Below are positions 32,537 through 40,767 of a stretch of DNA of 50,205 nt, piece by piece. The DNA comes from Vibrio tasmaniensis 1F-187 (GTDB taxonomy: Bacteria; Pseudomonadota; Gammaproteobacteria; Enterobacterales; Vibrionaceae). The notes beneath the pieces were generated by a model. It worked only from the letters and a program-made list of their open reading frames with translations, was not told the DNA's origin and searched no databases. Made by a program: the position numbers and the translations under genes. The stretch lies in NCBI RefSeq assembly GCF_000272405.2, contig NZ_AJZM02000278.1, positions 1 to 50,205 of the forward strand, read 5' to 3'. How positions within the stretch are numbered: position 1 is the first letter of the stretch; the number at the start of each line of letters is the position of its first letter.

Positions 32537-32779
32537 ATGTATGGAAGTGAGAAGACGAGAGCGTTCTGCTGTAACTGTAAGAAACTTACACTGCATAGGT
32601 ACACGATGTTCAGTAGCCAAGTGCAAAAGGCACCACAAGCTGAAGATAAAGAACCGAGTTTACTCCAACGAATTTTATCGGAGTTTCTATCTTTTGGTGT
32701 TACAGGTTCGGGCGCGACAGGTGATTACAAATGTACCCAATGTGGAACATATTTGAATACACCAGACAACCTCGACTGA
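32537..32779 (+). CDS. Two-CxxC small protein, paralogue B
   Basis: An 80-residue protein: FCCNCKKLTLHRY near residues 10-22, a polar linker, a short hydrophobic LLQRILSEFLSFGV, then YKCTQCGTYLN near the end. It shares the arrangement of the proteins at 30725 and 37200, including threonine and histidine after the first CxxC and the CxxCGT finish. No strong ribosome-binding sequence is visible before the ATG (TATAGATATT), and a nested hairpin lies upstream, so translation may be controlled. The function is unknown. Confidence 0.72.
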   Translation: MYGSEKTRAFCCNCKKLTLHRYTMFSSQVQKAPQAEDKEPSLLQRILSEFLSFGVTGSGATGDYKCTQCGTYLNTPDNLD

Positions 32780-32809
32780 GTTTGTGGGTTTGGCTTAGGC
32801 AAATAAAAA

Positions 32810-32834
32810 CGGGAAGACCTCAATGATCTTCCCG
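32810..32834 (-). terminator. Terminator for the SEC-C protein gene
   Basis: CGGGAAGA and TCTTCCCG form a stem around a nine-base loop; read on the minus strand it is followed by TTTTTATTT. It lies between the convergent genes at 32537 and 32885 and may also stop plus-strand transcription, although that side lacks a T-run. Confidence 0.8.
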
Positions 32835-32884
32835 TTAGATATTACTTAACTCATCGTGCTATTGGCAGTTTTGAGTGAGAAGCC

Positions 32885-33217
32885 TTATGCGCAACACTTC
32901 TTGTATTTCTTACCGCTACCGCAAGAACATGGATCGTTACGGTTAGGTGTTTTTTCGAACGTCATTGTTTTTGGCTTGTTTAGCAACGTGTCGAACTCAA
33001 GTGTGTTTTCTTCTTTCTCTGCATCCACAGATACAGTCACGAAGATTGAATGTTCAGCAGCGATTGCTTCAACTTCAGTTTTGCGAGCGTCAGTTTGAAC
33101 CGTTACATTGACTGGTGACTCTTCAGTACCCACTTTAACATCGCGGTTTACGTTGTAGCCTGCAAGAACGTGATTTTGTCTTGTTTCAATACGGCCTTTG
33201 AAAAATAGTTTCGACAT
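32885..33217 (-). CDS. SWIM/SEC-C metal-binding motif protein (PBPRA1643 family)
   Basis: A 110-residue protein ending in a SEC-C motif, NRNDPCSCGSGKKYKKCCA, with the CxCx(8)CC zinc ligands also seen at the SecA C-terminus. The preceding part starts MSKLFFKGRIETRQNHVLAGY, as in the PBPRA1643-type family (TIGR04102), typical of Vibrionaceae and relatives. Its role is unknown. The frame extends 28 codons upstream, but that extension has no family resemblance, so the ATG at 33217 is used. It is one of the few minus-strand genes in the accessory stretch. Confidence 0.88.
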   Translation of the reverse strand: MSKLFFKGRIETRQNHVLAGYNVNRDVKVGTEESPVNVTVQTDARKTEVEAIAAEHSIFVTVSVDAEKEENTLEFDTLLNKPKTMTFEKTPNRNDPCSCGSGKKYKKCCA

Positions 33218-33483
33218 TGGGTACTCGTTAAAATTTTGGATGACGCTATTCCAATGCTGGATAAGCGTTATAGAGCGGGGGATTATACTGATATATTGCA
33301 ATTGATAAAGCGGTTATGTGAGCAAAGCTTGTTTAGTTATTCTCGTATAACGATTCTACGCACCGCAACCTCTCAATTTTTTGCTTGTTCCGGGTTATAT
33401 TTCAAATTAGAAACAATAAAATTTTCCTCAATAGGGGGTAGAGTGATAAATTCAAATGGCCAATTTAAACAAAGAGATAGTGT

Positions 33484-34200
33484 ATGAAATTAGATGCCAT
33501 ACTGTGGGATTATGATGGAACCTTAGTCAACTCCGTTCCAAAGAATATCGCAATCACCAAAGACATTATCTCTTTAGTTGCGCCACACTTGTCAGGCGAC
33601 AACTTACCTAAATATTTGCTTAGCGAAGCGCTTTATCGTGAAGCTAACCACGGTGCTAAAAACTGGCAAGCCTTGTATGTTGACTATTATGGGATGTCTC
33701 ATGATGAAATGTTGATCGCTGGTGGTATGTGGGCAGAGCATCAAGAGCAAAATCAAACTCCCGTAGCCTTGTTTGAGGGAATGGAAACCGTGATCAGTCA
33801 GTTCGCGCACCTTCCTCATGGGGTTTGCTCGCAAAACTCTCAATTGAATATTCGAACTGTACTCGATAGCTACGGTATCGGTGAGGTGTTTAAGTCAGTT
33901 GTTGGCTATGACGATGTATCGAATGGTAATCAAAAACCGCATCCGTTTGGCGGCATGAAGTGTGTTGAGAACATATTTGGTGAAGCTCACTCTAAAGAAC
34001 TGTGTTTGATGTATATCGGTGACCATGAAGCGGATACACAGTTTGCTCGCAATATTGAAGCAGCATTGGGTAAGAACGCAAAAGTGATTGCGGTGGCTGC
34101 CGGTTATAGCCGTTCTGAGCCTAAAAACTGGCAAACCAAGCCCGATTATATTGCGAACCATGTCGATGATCTTTTAACGATCATCGGTAAGTATACGTAG
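33484..34200 (+). CDS. HAD-superfamily hydrolase
   Basis: A 238-residue HAD protein of the phosphoglycolate-phosphatase-like type. Motif I is LWDYDGTLVNS with both aspartates, motif II HGVCSQNS near residue 117, the lysine lies in NGNQKPHP near 145 and motif IV is YIGDHEADTQFA near 178. The cap region between motifs I and II is helical, as in subclass I HADs. The substrate is unknown. AAAGAGATAGTGT precedes the ATG. It is a single gene. Confidence 0.9.
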   Translation: MKLDAILWDYDGTLVNSVPKNIAITKDIISLVAPHLSGDNLPKYLLSEALYREANHGAKNWQALYVDYYGMSHDEMLIAGGMWAEHQEQNQTPVALFEGMETVISQFAHLPHGVCSQNSQLNIRTVLDSYGIGEVFKSVVGYDDVSNGNQKPHPFGGMKCVENIFGEAHSKELCLMYIGDHEADTQFARNIEAALGKNAKVIAVAAGYSRSEPKNWQTKPDYIANHVDDLLTIIGKYT

Positions 34201-34296
34201 AGGTATATAGTTTAAGTACGCTTAAAGCGATCTCTTCACGTACCTAAATAGCTATGTAAAAAATTCGTTATAACTGAACGATTTAAAGGAAGAATA

Positions 34297-34680
34297 ATGA
34301 CACCAAAAGAAGTGGTATTAGGATTTTGGGATGCAATGCGCAGTAATGATTTTGCCAAGGCAAGCGAATGGCTAGCCGCAGATTTTGAAGGCTATTGGCC
34401 TCAGTCATCTGAACTCACATTAGGGCGCGATAACTTTACGGCAATCAACTCTGAATACCCAGCTAATGGTGTTTGGGAATTCGCCCTCAATTCGATTGTC
34501 TGTGAAGGTGATACGGTAGTAACGGACGTTTCGGTTACTGACAGTGTATTGAAAGACCGAGTGATTACCTTTCACACGGTTGTTGATGGTTTAATTCAAA
34601 AGCAAACTGAATTTTGTCCAGACCCGTTCGAAGGGCCGGCGTGGCGATCGCAGTGGGTTCAGGTTGTATCGAAAAATTAG
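34297..34680 (+). CDS. SnoaL-like/NTF2-fold protein
   Basis: A 127-residue NTF2-like protein: VVLGFWDAMRSNDFAKASEWLAADFEGYWPQSSE near the start (given here as the helix-plus-strand signature), GRDNFTAINSEYP in the middle, and VVDGLIQKQTEFCPDPFEGPAWRSQWVQ at the end, in pieces. Such proteins include ketosteroid-isomerase-like enzymes; the function is unknown. AAAGGAAGAATA precedes the ATG. The last six codons (QVVSKN) form the first unit of an 18-bp tandem repeat that continues past the stop codon. Confidence 0.85.
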   Translation: MTPKEVVLGFWDAMRSNDFAKASEWLAADFEGYWPQSSELTLGRDNFTAINSEYPANGVWEFALNSIVCEGDTVVTDVSVTDSVLKDRVITFHTVVDGLIQKQTEFCPDPFEGPAWRSQWVQVVSKN

Positions 34681-34804
34681 TTTGTATCGATACGATCAGT
34701 TTGTAACGAAAACCCAGGTCGTATCGAATAATCAGGTTATATCGAACGATCAGGTTATATCGAACGATCAGGTTTCATCGAAAAATCAGGTTATAACAAA
34801 CAAG
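34660..34804 (+). repeat. 18-bp tandem repeat spanning the end of the SnoaL-like gene
   Basis: About eight tandem units of roughly 18 bp with consensus CAGGTTATATCGAACGAT. Units begin at 34660 (inside the coding sequence), 34678 (19 bp, containing the stop TAG), 34697, 34715, 34733, 34751, 34769 and 34787. Units five and six (34733-34768) are identical. The array ends seven bases before the AGGAGG of the next gene. Confidence 0.9.
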
Positions 34805-34822
34805 TGGCATTAGGAGGTTTCA

Positions 34823-35554
34823 TTGAGCAAGGTAGTGATTGTAACAGGCGGAAGCCGAGGCATTGGCGCAGCGACGTCTAAATTGTTGGCCAGTAAAGGC
34901 TATGCCGTATGCGTTAACTTTATACACAATGAGTCGCGAGCTGAAGATCTAGTGAACGAGATTCGCGAGCAGGGCGGAACCGCGATAAGCGTGCGTGCGG
35001 ATGTGTCTGTTGAATCAGATGTGAAATCTTTGTTTGAGATTGCTCGTAACAAGCTAGGCCCAGTGACTCATTTGGTCAATAATGCCGGGATCTTGTTTAC
35101 CCAGTCACCATTAGTTGACATCGAATTGGATCGCTTTGAAAAGGTGATGAAATCGAACGTATCAAGCTGCTTCTTGTGCAGTAAAGCCTTTATCAAACAA
35201 GCTGATGGTGCAGGTTCTATTGTGAATGTATCGTCTGCGGCTTCGCGAACGGGCGCACCGTTTGAGTACGTGGATTACGCAGCATCGAAAGGTGCGATGG
35301 ATTCACTCACCAAAGGCTTATCGCTTGAATTGGCTTCACGTAATATCCGAGTGAATGGCGTAAGGCCTGGTTGTATTTATACTGAGATGCACGCAGATGG
35401 CGGAGAGCCTGATCGCGTAGACAGACTAGCCTCGCAGCTACCATTACAACGAGGTGGCACACCAGAAGAGGTGGCTAACTCTATCGCATGGTTATTATCA
35501 GACGAAGCTTCGTATGTAACCGGTTCGTTTATTGATATTGCAGGCGGTCGTTAG
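34823..35554 (+). CDS. SDR-family oxidoreductase (FabG-like)
   Basis: A 243-residue classical SDR. Cofactor loop TGGSRGIGA near residues 8-16, NNAGI near 87, catalytic serine in NVSSAAS, YAASK with catalytic tyrosine and lysine near 151-155, and the conserved VNGVRPG near 174. It probably reduces a ketone or oxidises an alcohol with NAD(P). The start is TTG at 34823, with a perfect AGGAGG five bases upstream; no ATG or GTG gives a better N-terminus. It lies just after the 18-bp repeats. Confidence 0.9.
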   Translation: MSKVVIVTGGSRGIGAATSKLLASKGYAVCVNFIHNESRAEDLVNEIREQGGTAISVRADVSVESDVKSLFEIARNKLGPVTHLVNNAGILFTQSPLVDIELDRFEKVMKSNVSSCFLCSKAFIKQADGAGSIVNVSSAASRTGAPFEYVDYAASKGAMDSLTKGLSLELASRNIRVNGVRPGCIYTEMHADGGEPDRVDRLASQLPLQRGGTPEEVANSIAWLLSDEASYVTGSFIDIAGGR

Positions 35555-35647
35555 GGCACGTTGGCATTTACACTAAGATAAACCTGTTAAAACCATAAAC
35601 ACGCAACACAAGTACCTAACTAAAAGAACGAAACTAAGAGTACAAAC

Positions 35648-36274
35648 ATGAAAAACTATTTTGAGAGCCCGTTTGTCGGAAAGTCACTCAAAGAACAAGT
35701 GACCAACCCAAACATCATCGTGGGCGAACATAGCTACTATTCAGGTTATTACCACAATCACAGCTTTGATGATTGTGCGCGTTATCTGCTGCCTGATAGA
35801 ACAGACATCGACAAGTTGATCATCGGCAGTTATTGCTCGATTGGTTCAGGTGCCGTATTTATGATGGCGGGCAACCAAGGCCACCAAAATCAATGGGTGA
35901 GTACCTTCCCGTTCTTCTACCAACACGACGAGAAGTTTGAAGATGCGATAGACGGCTTTGAACGCTCTGGTGATACCGTGATTGGTAACGATGTGTGGGT
36001 TGGCACCGAGGCCATGATCATGAGTGGTGTTAAGGTCGGTGACGGAGCGATTATCGCAAGTCGAGCAGTGGTGACTAAAGATGTAGCACCATACTCGATT
36101 GTCGGTTCAAACCCTGCACGCCATATCCGTTATCGATTCGATGACACTGAGATTGCTCAGTTGTTAGAAATGAAATGGTGGGAGTGGAGCGAAGAACAGA
36201 TCAAAGGCGCGATGTCGTTGATGTGCTCTTCAGATATCAACGGGCTTTATCATTATTGGAAAGCGATCAAGTAA
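35648..36274 (+). CDS. CatB-related O-acetyltransferase (left-handed beta-helix)
   Basis: A 208-residue hexapeptide-repeat acetyltransferase. It carries [20 protein letters not shown] near residues 23-42 and [15 protein letters not shown] near 77-91 with the catalytic histidine, and [30 protein letters not shown] near 116-145 as the left-handed helix, in pieces. This is the xenobiotic acetyltransferase group of CatB and Vat, which acetylate chloramphenicol or streptogramins. CatB-type genes are common in Vibrio integrons. Resistance activity is not shown by the sequence alone. It is a single gene. Confidence 0.9.
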   Translation: MKNYFESPFVGKSLKEQVTNPNIIVGEHSYYSGYYHNHSFDDCARYLLPDRTDIDKLIIGSYCSIGSGAVFMMAGNQGHQNQWVSTFPFFYQHDEKFEDAIDGFERSGDTVIGNDVWVGTEAMIMSGVKVGDGAIIASRAVVTKDVAPYSIVGSNPARHIRYRFDDTEIAQLLEMKWWEWSEEQIKGAMSLMCSSDINGLYHYWKAIK

Positions 36275-36353
36275 TCGCAGTCCCCGATATAGCCACGCGT
36301 GACAATGTTGCCCCTCATGGTGTTTATACAAGAATGCTCACACAAGCGAAAAC

Positions 36354-36719
36354 TTACTGAATTGAATCTACATACCACAAGATATCTAACGCATCTTGCT
36401 TTGTTATCACACCTTGCCACGCTGGCATGCCTTGTTCCACATCGCCCTCTAAAATGTCATCCGCCAAAGAGCTTGGGCTGGCAAAAAAGCCATTGAGTTT
36501 ATTAGCGATGTTAGCCGGTTTGTGTGGTAACGAAGCGGAAGTTGGTCCGTCGCCATGTCCTTTGTCGCCATGGCACACCTGACAAAGCTGTCGATATTTG
36601 GCTTTGCCATTGGCAAAGTGCCTCGCATCGATTTCTGAGGCGGCACTTGCATTAAACGTCATCATTGAAGCGACTAAGCCTAAAAAAGCTAACACGTGTA
36701 AATGGTTCATGGTTTTCAT
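36354..36719 (-). CDS. Small soluble c-type cytochrome
   Basis: A 121-residue periplasmic cytochrome with a Sec signal peptide of about 26 residues ending in NASA. The haem motif is CQVCH at residues 46-50, and GMPAW supplies the likely axial methionine at residue 98. ALDILWYVDSI at the end is the usual C-terminal helix of class I cytochromes. The partner oxidase or reductase is not evident, and no redox gene lies nearby. The first two residues of the signal are uncertain because of a second methionine at position 4. Confidence 0.9.
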   Translation of the reverse strand: MKTMNHLHVLAFLGLVASMMTFNASAASEIDARHFANGKAKYRQLCQVCHGDKGHGDGPTSASLPHKPANIANKLNGFFASPSSLADDILEGDVEQGMPAWQGVITKQDALDILWYVDSIQ

Positions 36720-36939
36720 TGTTTTGTTCTCGATTATTATTTAACAATGAAAGAATAAGCAGGCGTGAGTAGAAGAAACGTGAATGGGTTAAGCTGGATT
36801 AAGCTAAGTTTAGAAGTAGGTTTAGAAGCAAGTTTAGTTTCGGACGAACATCAATGTGATTTGGGTAAATGATTGATTATATGCATATTGCATAGTATGG
36901 CGTGTCGCATTAGCGTGGTGGATGAATTGGAGGGGTATT

Positions 36940-37191
36940 ATGATTAGTTGCAACGATTACGATTATATTGAGATTGTGTGTATGCACCGATACCCAATCA
37001 AATTAACGCTGAAGTCTGGCGAGCAGATTGAATGTGTCGGATTAGATACTCAACGCAATGATAGCCGTGAAGAGTGCATTAAGGTCAGTATTCAAGGTGT
37101 AGAACAACTTGTCGTACTCACTGATCTTTCCACACTAGAAGTCTGTGTCAACAATCCTCATTTTCAGCAAATTTCATTCAAAACGTCATAG
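36940..37191 (+). CDS. rof: Rho-binding antiterminator Rof-like protein
   Basis: An 83-residue protein resembling E. coli Rof/YaeO: ISCNDYDYIEIVCMHRYPIKLTLKSGE matches the CDDYDxxELACxHxxxLTLELKxGE pattern in the first half, and the second half is beta-strand rich. Rof binds Rho and inhibits Rho-dependent termination. The ATG at 36940 has GGAGGGG seven bases upstream; the ATG at 36922 is less well placed. The next gene (a two-CxxC protein) begins eight bases after the stop codon and is likely co-transcribed. Confidence 0.85.
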   Translation: MISCNDYDYIEIVCMHRYPIKLTLKSGEQIECVGLDTQRNDSREECIKVSIQGVEQLVVLTDLSTLEVCVNNPHFQQISFKTS

Positions 37192-37199
37192 GCTTTCAA

Positions 37200-37433
37200 A
37201 TGAATAACACCATAGAACAATGCTATTGCACCGCGTGCAGAGAAGACACACAACACGTTGTTGTGTTGGTCAGAAAGACCAGTGCGTTTGCAGACAAACC
37301 TAACCAAAAGCGAAGCGAGTTTTGGGCAGGCATGATAAAAGGTTGGTTCCTTGGCCCGTTTATCGCGTCAATGGATGAGTTTTCTCGTCATCTTGTCTGT
37401 GAAAAGTGTGGCCACAAAGAGATACAAGATTAG
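37200..37433 (+). CDS. Two-CxxC small protein, paralogue C
   Basis: A 77-residue protein: CYCTACREDTQHV near residues 8-20, a basic linker, a hydrophobic segment FWAGMIKGWFLGPFIASM near 41-58, and LVCEKCGHKEIQD at the end. It shares the layout of the proteins at 30725 and 32537. It starts eight bases after the Rof-like gene and probably shares its transcript, which is the only clue to function among the three paralogues. Confidence 0.75.
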   Translation: MNNTIEQCYCTACREDTQHVVVLVRKTSAFADKPNQKRSEFWAGMIKGWFLGPFIASMDEFSRHLVCEKCGHKEIQD

Positions 37434-37481
37434 TTAAGATTTTACATAGTTAAAACGTCGATTGGCTTAGGAATAAAACGA

Positions 37482-37931
37482 ATGAAAGTAGAAACGATTG
37501 AAGCCGTAAAGGCGTACGGGTTTTCAGTAAGAACCACTAATACCGATGAGATTGATCCAACAAAAGCAAAGATAGGTCAATTATGGCAAGGTTTTTTCGA
37601 TCAAGCTTTTCCTAAGCTGACACCAGATTCAAAAGTGTATGGTGTCTACACCAATTACCAATCGGATTTTACTGGTGAGTTTGATGTTATTGCATGTACC
37701 AATGCACTTACCGATAACAATTTAGATGACCTAGTCGAAACCGAAATTGAAGCAGGTAAATATCTGACGTTTTCTGCTGAAGGTGAACTTCCTCAAGCGG
37801 TCATCGATTTATGGGGCGAAGTGTGGGCGTACTTCAACGCAGCAGATTGCCCACATGTTCGAACTTACACGACAGACTTTGAATTTTACAAAGGCGAAAC
37901 TGAAGTCGAGATTTCGATAGCGATTCAATAA
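37482..37931 (+). CDS. GyrI-like/AraC effector-binding-domain protein
   Basis: A 149-residue single-domain protein of the GyrI-like fold, the drug-binding domain of transcription factors such as BmrR and Rob. VKAYGFSVRTTN near residues 9-20, KIGQLWQGFFDQAFP near 30-44, VYGVYTNYQSDFTGEFDVIAC near 52-72 and AGKYLTFSAEGELPQAVIDLWGEVW near 92-116 (in pieces) match the family. It lacks a DNA-binding domain, so it may bind small ligands alone. AAAACGA precedes the ATG. A terminator follows 43 bp later. Confidence 0.87.
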   Translation: MKVETIEAVKAYGFSVRTTNTDEIDPTKAKIGQLWQGFFDQAFPKLTPDSKVYGVYTNYQSDFTGEFDVIACTNALTDNNLDDLVETEIEAGKYLTFSAEGELPQAVIDLWGEVWAYFNAADCPHVRTYTTDFEFYKGETEVEISIAIQ

Positions 37932-37973
37932 GCTTTGGGTAGTCGTTAGTGATAGTCAAATTGAGTCATTAGT

Positions 37974-38005
37974 AAAAGAGTCGCTCTGTATGAGCGGCTC
38001 TTTTT
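37974..38005 (+). terminator. Rho-independent terminator after the GyrI-like gene
   Basis: AAAGAGTCGCTC and GAGCGGCTCTTT pair around a TGTAT-type loop and are followed by TTATT. The opposite-strand A-run could also serve the convergent gltS gene. Confidence 0.85.
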
Positions 38006-38010
38006 ATTGG

Positions 38011-38078
38011 GGTATACCGCCTAAATAAATTGCGGTACACCGCTTTAACAAATTGTGGTGTACCGTCTTAACAAAGGT
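38011..38078. repeat. 23-bp tandem repeat downstream of gltS
   Basis: Three units begin at 38011, 38034 and 38057: GGTATACCGCCTAAATAAAT-, GGTACACCGCTTTAACAAAT- and GGTGTACCGTCTTAACAAAG-like. Each unit begins with a small palindrome such as GGTATACC or GGTGTACC. The array lies between the terminator at 37974 and the stop codon of gltS, three bases away. Confidence 0.85.
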
Positions 38079-38081
38079 CAG

Positions 38082-39305
38082 CTACATCATTCTCATGAAG
38101 TAAGGAATAATCAGTGCGTTCGCTAAATCAATGAAGAACGCGCATACCAATGGCACGATGATGAAGGCTTGTGCTGAATGCCCATATTTCTGACTTACTG
38201 CCGACATGTTTGCCATGGCTGTAGGTGTTGAACCTAACGAAATCCCTCCAAACCCAGCACATACAACGGCTGCATCATAGGTCTTACCCATTGATGGGAA
38301 CACGATGAAGATATTGATTATCACGGCTAGTAGCAGCTGCATTGCCAATATCGCGAAGATAGGACCCGCCAAATCAATGAGCGTCCAAAGTTGCATGCTC
38401 ATTAGTGACATCGCCAAAAATGTACCCAAGGATATTTCAGCAATTAAGTCGATAGCAGGCGAGCGTGTTGGCCATTTAGTGCCTGATATTCTTGGGTAGG
38501 ACTCTGGCATTACGTTGGTGATCACGATACCTGCAAATAAACACGATACGAACAGTGGAAGCTGTAACCCGGTTTGACTGATCAATTCATTAAGCAACGC
38601 GCCGACAATGACACAAATATGAATCGCTAACACGGCGTCTAAAAATTGAAATGATGTAAGAGCTTGGTGTTGTTTTTTTGCATTTGAATCGATTGAGTTT
38701 GATTGCCCGTCAGCAGGTTTGAGGTTGTGACGTTTGATGAGAAACTTCGCAATAGGCCCCCCCATCAGGCTGGCTAAAATCAGCCCGAATGTTGCACTGG
38801 CGATACCTATTTCCATCGCGCTTTCTAGGCCGAACTCTTCTGCAACCTTGGGTGCCCAAGCAATCGCGGTACCATGTCCGCCAATCAGTGAAATACTTCC
38901 GCTGAGCAGGCCAAAGACAGGCTCTAGGCCAAACATTGATGCGACAGAAATACCGACGATGTTCTGCATAATCATGAAGAAGATAGTGATTGATAGCAAA
39001 ATCACCAAGGGCTTTCCGCCTTTGAACAGGTCTTTCAAACTTGAGTTAATCCCAATCGTGGTAAAGAAGTAGACCAATAATACATCGCGGGCAAACAGAT
39101 CAAACTGCACTTCGATTGAGGTCGTCGCGTATAAAACCGCGAACAGAAGCGATGCCAAAATCCCACCAGAGACAGGTTCAGGGATACTGAACTCTTTCAA
39201 AAAACCGATGACTTGATTCAGCCTTCGTCCGACAAATAGAACCACGATCCCCATGGTCACTGCAAAGAATGACCCGAGATGTAAGATGTTGTTTTCAAAT
39301 TCCAT
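38082..39305 (-). CDS. gltS: Sodium/glutamate symporter GltS
   Basis: A 407-residue inner-membrane transporter with about ten hydrophobic helices in two inverted halves. The N-terminal PEPVSGGILAS, the re-entrant-loop GSISLIGGHGTAIAWAP near residues 136-152 and the matching GFGGISLGSTPTAMANM near 345-361 are GltS signatures. It imports glutamate with sodium. AAGGATCA lies before the ATG on the minus strand. It is a single gene. Confidence 0.93.
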   Translation of the reverse strand: MEFENNILHLGSFFAVTMGIVVLFVGRRLNQVIGFLKEFSIPEPVSGGILASLLFAVLYATTSIEVQFDLFARDVLLVYFFTTIGINSSLKDLFKGGKPLVILLSITIFFMIMQNIVGISVASMFGLEPVFGLLSGSISLIGGHGTAIAWAPKVAEEFGLESAMEIGIASATFGLILASLMGGPIAKFLIKRHNLKPADGQSNSIDSNAKKQHQALTSFQFLDAVLAIHICVIVGALLNELISQTGLQLPLFVSCLFAGIVITNVMPESYPRISGTKWPTRSPAIDLIAEISLGTFLAMSLMSMQLWTLIDLAGPIFAILAMQLLLAVIINIFIVFPSMGKTYDAAVVCAGFGGISLGSTPTAMANMSAVSQKYGHSAQAFIIVPLVCAFFIDLANALIIPYFMRMM

Positions 39306-39381
39306 AGTGATCCTTGTAAAGGTGAAGTTATGACGTAACTTTAGTTGCCCAACCGTGTGTTAATAAGCAACTAGATTAGCA

Positions 39382-40767
39382 TTATTTGTTGCGTTCAAAT
39401 GATAAAAAGTTTCGGAATTCCGGATCGGCAACAAGTTGTTTGTTACCTTCTTCAATCAATAGATCGACGTTTTCTTTGTCTATCATAAAGTCCGTCGGAA
39501 TTTGATTGAGCAAATATCGCTTGGCGCTGTTGTCTGATTTATTTAAGCTGATCTCAATGAAGTAGGGTGAAACCTTACGACCTTGATGAGAGGCCAGTTC
39601 TTGCCAAGATTGCAACTCGTCAACGATCAAATCTTTTGTTGTATCGTTGTAGCGATGCAACTGGATATCGGTGATGACATCCACCGTTTGTTTCATGGAA
39701 GGCGCTTCAATCGACTCTCCAATGCCAGATTCTGGGTTCGTCGACGCATCAACCGAAATGATGACAATAGGACGCGCGTGCTGGGTGTCGTACAAGTTTT
39801 TCAGCTCTTCGTTGTCGTTGTAACGCAAATATTCAGACATCTCATACACCGACAGTAAACCGAGGTTGTCAGTAATCCCGCCATCCACAAGGTGGAGATA
39901 ACTCACATCATCCTTATTGCTATAGGACTCTAGCGATTTGATGAGATTTCTATTGCGATAACTCGTGGCTTCAAATGAGGGTTGTAAATGCTCTGATTTG
40001 TCACAGTCATTTTTGTTTTCTAGTACCACAGGTGTGAAAACGAAAGGCACAGCAGAAGAAGCCGTCACCGAACTGGACACTGAATAACTGTTCAAGTCTG
40101 AACAAATGAGGTCAAAATACTCTTGTGTGAATGAAAAACGCGAACCCGTTGAAATGTCGGTCGCGTTAATAACAATGTAGGGTGCATCTTCTCGGTGCAT
40201 GTCGGCAAATGTACTTTCACCGAAGATGTTGGCTTTGTAATAGTCGGTGGCTTTGTCTGTTCTGGTGGCGTACGAGAACCAATAAGTCGGAGATAAAAGG
40301 ATGGAGAACAGATCTTTCGAGACTTCGTGATAAAGGAACGTTTCTTCGTAATCTTCGAATATCTGGTCACCATACAAACCATAATACGCGGCGGTAAAGC
40401 TGCCACCGGATACCGAACTGATCATATCAACTTCTTCTAACAGATTAACCGTTTCACCATGAACTTCGATGTTGGTATCGCGCAATGCTTGCAACACACC
40501 ATATGAGAGCGCCGCCGCACGCGTGCCGCCACCAGAAAAAGAGAGGATCAACGTAACTTTGCTATTGGGCTTATTGAAGCTCTTCGCCGTGTAGGTTTGA
40601 TTCTGCTGCGCAGCAGATGGGCTTGTGTTGGTTGCTTTGTTTTTCGCGCTACAGCCTGAAAGGGCAAGCGAGAAGGCCACTAACAGTGAAACTTTCGCGA
40701 ACCCTTTAAAATCGGGGTTAGGTGTGTTGAATGTGTTTACTTTGTTTTTTGGCATAGCGCATTTCAA
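39382..40767 (-). CDS. Patatin-like phospholipase, lipoprotein
   Basis: A 461-residue predicted lipoprotein; the lipobox LALSGC lies near residues 34-39 after a long N-terminal region, and a shorter start at the second methionine (MPKNK) is possible. The patatin domain has the oxyanion-hole GGGTRAAALSYGVL near 80-93, the nucleophile elbow SSVSGGS near 118-124 and the catalytic-dyad DGGITDNLG near 292-300. It probably hydrolyses lipid acyl chains at the outer membrane or periplasm. It is a single gene. Confidence 0.9.
   Translation of the reverse strand: MKCAMPKNKVNTFNTPNPDFKGFAKVSLLVAFSLALSGCSAKNKATNTSPSAAQQNQTYTAKSFNKPNSKVTLILSFSGGGTRAAALSYGVLQALRDTNIEVHGETVNLLEEVDMISSVSGGSFTAAYYGLYGDQIFEDYEETFLYHEVSKDLFSILLSPTYWFSYATRTDKATDYYKANIFGESTFADMHREDAPYIVINATDISTGSRFSFTQEYFDLICSDLNSYSVSSSVTASSAVPFVFTPVVLENKNDCDKSEHLQPSFEATSYRNRNLIKSLESYSNKDDVSYLHLVDGGITDNLGLLSVYEMSEYLRYNDNEELKNLYDTQHARPIVIISVDASTNPESGIGESIEAPSMKQTVDVITDIQLHRYNDTTKDLIVDELQSWQELASHQGRKVSPYFIEISLNKSDNSAKRYLLNQIPTDFMIDKENVDLLIEEGNKQLVADPEFRNFLSFERNK

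Noticed and set aside
33236..33487. 83-aa protein before the HAD gene
   Set aside because: No ribosome site, low-complexity non-family sequence and overlap with the HAD start; looks like random open frame.
34660..34804. CRISPR array
   Set aside because: The 18-bp units are contiguous with no spacers and no cas genes are present.
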